Origin: Siphonodentalium dalli
Lineage: Eukaryota; Mollusca; Scaphopoda; Gadilida; Siphonodentaliidae
DNA: 64,000 nucleotides
Assembly: GCA_032622095.1 (NCBI GenBank)
Contig: CP136061.1
Span: 85,784,324 to 85,848,323 of the forward strand
Direction: 5' to 3'
Shown: positions 59,606-64,000 of the stretch, in pieces
How the letters are laid out: each line of letters starts with the position of its first letter
Position numbering within the stretch: the stretch's first letter is position 1
Translations under genes and position numbers: made by a program
The notes under the pieces: model-generated
Databases searched by the model: none
Told to the model about the DNA's origin: nothing
What the model saw: only the letters and a program-made list of their open reading frames with translations

Positions 59606-60263
59606 GTAAAAACATATGTCCAACCCTGTCAAATTTTCTTCCTTGGACTAAGCTGACAACGGTCAATACGACTACAAAAACCAAATGCAGTTATCTGGAA
59701 TAATACGGGAGGACAACAGAGTACAATAAAATAGAGGTTTGCCAACTATGGGCGGTAACTCTTCAGGGAAAGCGCGGACACAAGTTTTTATGCCCGTGGG
59801 CAGTAGTGCATATCGAGATGTGCATACGGTCTAATTGTCGATGCTCTGCTTCTTATAATTTCCGAGATAATAAAATGACATTTTTTCAAATAAAGGGAGA
59901 TAACTCCTCGGTGAAAGCGCGGACAAAATCGTTATGGGCCATATGGTTAGAACTCATGTACCCCAACCTACTTACCAAGTTTTGGTGTCCTACTTCTTGT
60001 ACTTTTCGAGTAATAGTGATTACAAAAGTGTCAAGTATAATAATAATAACAATGAAAAATAATCGCAAAAGGGCCATAACTCCGCCAAGAAACATTGGGC
60101 GGAAATCCTGATACCATTATATTTAGTAAACCTTCGATGCCTACATTCGCTAGAGATTTCGCGTTCCTACTGCAATCAGTTTCTGAGTATTTCGAAATAA
60201 ACGGAAAACGACCTCAGTAGAAAAACAATATACTTCCTTGGTTACACCATGGAAGTATAATAA
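59606..60263 (+). repeat. Near-identical direct duplication, copy 1
   Basis: About 658 bp recur at 61046-61703 (offset 1440 bp). The differences I could find are a G/T at about 59838 and one or two at the left edge. It contains AAGGGAGATAACTCCTCGG-type motifs. The 101-codon frame at 59806-60111 is duplicated too and has no recognised domain. Confidence 0.95.
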
Positions 60264-61045
60264 TAGGGCGAATCTTGAGCTGAAAACATCGTAGTTTAGG
60301 GACGGAAAATACGAAGTAGGATGATTATATCACGTCCTTACCATGTTTATGTTGATCTCAAGTGATTGCAAGTGACCCCACCCCAGCCTCGAAATTGGGT
60401 GACGGGATTGGGAAATTGTCAACCCAGGCTCAAAATGCGAATTTTGAAGACCCGTAACTCCGTTATTTTCCAATGGATTTAAAAATTGTTTTCAGTTTTG
60501 TGATCTGCTGCTCACATATATTGTATGGAATGCATTTCATCTGAATCAGAGACGAAAAACATTTCGGTTATTGGAAAGCATATGGGCCCAAGTTCAAACT
60601 TTGAGGGTCCAAATCTCCGCCATTTTCCAACGGATCTGAGATCTGTTTTCAGCGTCGTGATAAGTTTGTAGGGTAGATGTTATATTCCAAGTTTCATCTG
60701 ATTCGGAGACTAAATAAAATATGGAACCATAAACCACCCCTCCCCAGAACAACAATACTGAACCGACACTGGCAAAATTTGGCTCACACCGAGCACTAGA
60801 TAGTCTGGATACTTAGAAGTGTGTCACTATTTGCAATGATTGTCCGTTTTAAAGGAGATAGGGCGACAACCCGATTGTCCCCCCCCCCCAAAAATATTTG
60901 AGGGCCCACAACTCTGGTATTTCTACTCAGATTTCAATTTGTTTTCGCGGTATTTGATCAGCTTTACACAGTCAATCCATACACAGAAATAGACGAGATT
61001 CGTAACGAATTTTTTTTTTTTTTAATTTGGCACCCCCATCCTATT
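60264..61045. repeat. Intervening segment with ~150-bp diverged tandem units
   Basis: Three related blocks near 60455, 60605 and 60900 share AACTC(C/T)G, ATTTTCCAA(T/C)GGAT, TTGTTTTC and a GTTTCATCTGATTCGGAGAC-like end. No gene. Confidence 0.6.
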
Positions 61046-61703
61046 GTAAAAATATATGTCCAACCCTGTCAAATTTTCTTCCTTGGACTAAGCTGACAAC
61101 GGTCAATACGACTACAAAAACCAAATGCAGTTATCTGGAATAATACGGGAGGACAACAGAGTACAATAAAATAGAGGTTTGCCAACTATGGGCGGTAACT
61201 CTTCAGGGAAAGCGCGGACACAAGTTTTTATGCCCGTGGGCAGTAGTGCATATCGAGATGTGCATACGGTCTAATTTTCGATGCTCTGCTTCTTATAATT
61301 TCCGAGATAATAAAATGACATTTTTTCAAATAAAGGGAGATAACTCCTCGGTGAAAGCGCGGACAAAATCGTTATGGGCCATATGGTTAGAACTCATGTA
61401 CCCCAACCTACTTACCAAGTTTTGGTGTCCTACTTCTTGTACTTTTCGAGTAATAGTGATTACAAAAGTGTCAAGTATAATAATAATAACAATGAAAAAT
61501 AATCGCAAAAGGGCCATAACTCCGCCAAGAAACATTGGGCGGAAATCCTGATACCATTATATTTAGTAAACCTTCGATGCCTACATTCGCTAGAGATTTC
61601 GCGTTCCTACTGCAATCAGTTTCTGAGTATTTCGAAATAAACGGAAAACGACCTCAGTAGAAAAACAATATACTTCCTTGGTTACACCATGGAAGTATAA
61701 TAA
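61046..61703 (+). repeat. Near-identical direct duplication, copy 2
   Basis: Second copy of 59606-60263. Its 3' edge joins AATAAATAAAAAC and then the Helitron 3' terminus at 61774. Confidence 0.95.
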
Positions 61704-61774
61704 ATAAAAACAAAATAATTTAAAAAAATGTCATGTTTCTGACCAACCACGCCAGTGGCGGGCTAACCTGCTAG
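61704..61774 (+). mobile_element. 3' terminus of a Helitron
   Basis: TGTCATGTTTCTGAC, the hairpin CGCCAGTGGCG and the end GGGCTAACCTGCTAG are the same 3' end as H1 at 7361-7408. The 5' end of this copy is not certain and may lie upstream of the duplication. Confidence 0.8.
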
Positions 61775-61796
61775 TCTCATATCTATTTTGAAGAGC

Positions 61797-61827
<31 letters not shown>

Positions 61828-62160
61828 ATGTCATTGATACAAATCTACGATTCTCGACCGATCGGGACGAAACTTGGTACGTGTGTGTAGTTTGATCAGG
61901 CGGTCGTCGTTGTCGTATTGGCGAGCCCGTGCGACGCCCGTGCAGCGCATGCGCAGACCAGATCTCGGAAACGGGTGGAGCTATCGACTTGAAATTTGGT
62001 TTGTGAATGTATCTTGCCCCGGATACGAATTTTATCGGGTCGCCGAGCCCATGCGTCGCCAGCTTCGCGCATGCGCAGACCAGATCTCGGAAACTGGTAG
62101 AGCTATCGACTTGAAATTTGGTTTTTGAATAGCCCGGACAACGTCGGGCTCATCGGCTAG
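61775..62160 (+). mobile_element. Non-autonomous Helitron (386 bp), head-to-tail
   Basis: It begins TCTCATATCTATTTTG at the base after CTAG, has a (TCTG)n stretch, two repeats containing CTCGGAAACGGGTGGAGCTA and CGACTTGAAATTTGG, the hairpin GCCCGGACAACGTCGGGC (62132-62149), and ends TCATCGGCTAG at 62160. Confidence 0.88.
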
Positions 62161-62651
62161 TCTCTTATATATTTTGAAGACCTTTGTTTGTCTGTCTGTA
62201 TGTCATTTATACAAATCTACGATTCTCGACCGATCGGGACGAAACTTGGTACGTGTGTGTAGTTTGACCAGGTGGTCGACGTTGTCGTATTGGCGAGCCC
62301 GTGCGGCGCCCGCTTCGCGCATGCGCAGACGAGATCTCGGAAACGGGTGGAGCTATCGACTTGAAATTTGGTACGTGTGTGTAGTTTGACCAGGCGGTCG
62401 TCGTCGTATTGTCGAGCCCGTGCGACGCCCGTGCAGCGCATGCGCAGACGAGATATCGGAAACGGGTGGAGCTATCGACTTGAAATTTGCTATGTGAATG
62501 TATCTTGCACCGGATACGAATTTTATCGGGTCGCCGAGCCCGTGCGACGCAAGCTTCGAGCATGTGCAGACCAGATCTCGGAAACGGGTCGAGCTATCGA
62601 CTTGAAATTTGGTTTTTGAATAGCCCGGACAAAGTCGGGCTCATCGGCTAG
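62161..62651 (+). mobile_element. Non-autonomous Helitron (491 bp), head-to-tail
   Basis: It begins TCTCTTATATATTTTG directly after the previous CTAG. It carries three internal repeats of the same kind and ends with the hairpin GCCCGGACAAAGTCGGGC (62623-62640) plus TCATCGGCTAG. Confidence 0.88.
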
Positions 62652-63245
62652 TCTACTATATATTTTGGGACTTCTGTCTGTTTGCTTGTTATTTGTCTGT
62701 TAGCTATGGCCGGGAAAACTGCAGGGCGGAATTAGCCCAAACTTGCTACCTAAGATTTCTTTTGTCCAGGGGGTATTTTGGATTGGTCAAATCGTGACTC
62801 CGACCTTGACTTGACCTTCAAAAAGGTCAATTCAAGGTCTAATCGGGTAAAACGGGTCGGATTTCGACGAAATTTGATACCCATGTGTACTTTTGTCCGG
62901 GGAGTGTTTTGGACGGGTCAAATGGTGACCCTGACCTGACCTTAACATTCAAAATTGTCAAATCGCAAATTTTGACGAGATTTCGACAACATTTGATACA
63001 TAGGGTTACTTTTGTCCGAGAAGTGTTTTGGAGATGTCAAGTCGTGACCCCAACCTGACCTCGGTCTTTAAAATGGTCAATTCAAGGTCAAACCGTGTAA
63101 AACCTGACGGATTTCGACAGGTACTTATTTGATATATAGGGTTACTTTTGTCCGGGGAGTGTTTCGGATGGTCAAATCGTGACCTCGACCTCGACCTGAC
63201 CTTGACCTTCAAAATGGCCAAATCAAGGTCAAATCGCGCAATTCG
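62652..63245 (+). mobile_element. Helitron 5' part with ~118-bp repeats, 3' end lost
   Basis: It begins TCTACTATATATTTTGGGAC after the previous CTAG. About five units follow with GGATTTCGACGAAATTTGAT, TTTTGTCCGGGGAGTGTTTT and GGTCAAATCGTGACC. No hairpin or CTAG follows; similarity stops where the CACAAAATGCAAG block begins. Confidence 0.8.
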
Positions 63246-63254
63246 CCGAAAAGC

Positions 63255-63434
63255 ATATTTACTTCACAAAATGCAAGTTTTGTGTGATGGATAAATATAA
63301 TATGTAGCTGATGTCGTCGCTTAAACTGTTTATGTCCGCTCGGGGGATTTGGCATCTTTGGGACTGCAGAGCCTCGCCCAATAGATCCTCAAATCCCCCT
63401 CATGGACATAAACAGTTTAAGTGACGACACTAGT
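63255..63434. repeat. Foldback sequence with 39-nt arms
   Basis: The arms GTCGTCGCTTAAACTGTTTA... (63313-63351) and ...TAAACAGTTTAAGTGACGAC (63390-63428) pair with about five mismatches around a 38-nt loop. Upstream CACAAAATGCAAGTTTTGTG matches 36923. Confidence 0.85.
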
Positions 63435-63439
63435 TACAA

Positions 63440-63455
63440 TATGTATATATATATA

Positions 63456-63497
<42 letters not shown>
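63440..63497. repeat. (TA)n microsatellite
   Basis: TA run with one TTTA interruption. Confidence 0.95.
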
Positions 63498-63498
<1 letters not shown>

Positions 63499-64000
63499 CG
63501 GCGACATAATCACTCTCAACCAGTACATTGTGACTCAATCTCATACTGCATTGCACAATATCGATGAAATGGGTAAGGTCCATATGCGAGCTGGTAATTG
63601 TGCCATTCTATTTGTTTTTAAACTTTGACGTTTCTTGAACTTTCTTCCAGATGCCAGTTCGGCCAGAGTTTATCCATAATTTTGTTGGTCACCATATTTG
63701 ATATGTTTCCACAATAAACGATAAACGTATTCGTTTTACTCTTATTAATAACAGACATCTGGAACAATTTGGAAATCAAAATTAAAAATTATAATGTTCT
63801 GTGGTAAAAGTTTTTTTCATTCTATTTAGTTTTTTGTTAGTGTGTGTTTGGGGTTACTACAAATATACTATGTATTGTACACATACCATTTTTTGGACGA
63901 AAAATTGTCTTGTTCCCTGCTTTAAGTGCGACCACTTCTGGAAGTTAAGATAAGATAAGATAAGATAAGATAAATTTATTTAAACATATTACAAAAAAGC
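63498..64000. other. AT-rich end of window with (GATAA)n
   Basis: No gene. A (GATAA)n stretch lies at about 63949-63973 and is followed by TTTATTTAAACATATTAC-type sequence, which could be the 3' end of another retroelement cut by the window edge. Confidence 0.5.

Noticed and set aside
59806-61551. Two identical 101-codon frames as a duplicated gene
   Set aside because: The identity comes from the recent DNA duplication; no domain, and the opposite strand is equally open.
1-64000. CRISPR array, prokaryotic operons or phage
   Set aside because: Tandem repeats lack unique spacers of constant length, and splice sites, SINEs and LINEs show a eukaryotic genome.

Overview
This window looks like intergenic or intronic DNA from a large, repeat-rich animal genome. 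The signs are AT-rich composition, spliceosomal exon boundaries, a non-LTR retrotransposon, tRNA-derived SINEs, hAT and Helitron transposons, MITEs and minisatellites. Scattered ACATGTACATGTA-type palindromes, AAGGGAGATAACTCC-like strings and the AGCTCATCTTACTTTGTAAG-type repeat head resemble what I know from molluscs and related marine lophotrochozoans. That assignment is an inference. There is no sign of bacterial operons, phage or CRISPR.

Host-gene content is very low. The best host exon lies on the minus strand at 11889-12302. It has a clean acceptor and donor, is phase 1 at both ends, and encodes part of a PC-esterase-type (GDSL-like) protein with the nucleophile block VGDSIMRQ. A weaker candidate is a signal-peptide first exon on the minus strand at 35289-35593. 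All other coding signal comes from transposable elements: a decayed LINE 3' end (3150-4686), a TTF/ZNF862-type zinc-finger exon inside a small hAT element (14364-14739), and a broken CXC-motif gene of an invertebrate repeat-associated family (46194-46658).

Layout. 1-6.4 kb: a 592-bp tandem array, the LINE and a 340-bp array. 6.6-8.3 kb: head-to-tail Helitrons. 10.5-11.7 kb: a 43-bp minisatellite. 13.5-16.3 kb: a tRNA-like satellite interrupted by an intact hAT element with its 8-bp target duplication. 16.6-20 kb and 52.9-56 kb: a 3.1-3.3 kb segment present twice in opposite orientation about 33 kb apart, carrying triplet palindromic MITEs. 20.4-25.4 kb: a TIR element, a SINE, two Tc1/mariner-like MITEs and one arm of a 1.1 kb dispersed repeat whose other copy is at 28.9-30 kb. 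25.7-27.2 kb: a 155-bp array. 30.1-32.4 kb: a foldback element with very long TIRs built of tandem repeats. 33.2-34.7 kb: a second hAT element with a perfect TSD. 37.1-40.3 kb: a minisatellite of about 57 copies between long direct repeats. 43.9-47.1 kb: a 2.3 kb palindrome plus the CXC pseudogene. 59.6-63.4 kb: a near-identical direct duplication and a second head-to-tail Helitron chain.

The elements do not work together as a pathway. The biology here is mobile-DNA biology: Helitron concatemers, foldback amplification, and deletion derivatives that keep only a transposase DNA-binding exon. The most unusual structures are the Helitron chains, the long inverted duplication, the foldback element at 30.1 kb and the compound minisatellite element at 37-40 kb. 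All boundaries were read by eye.
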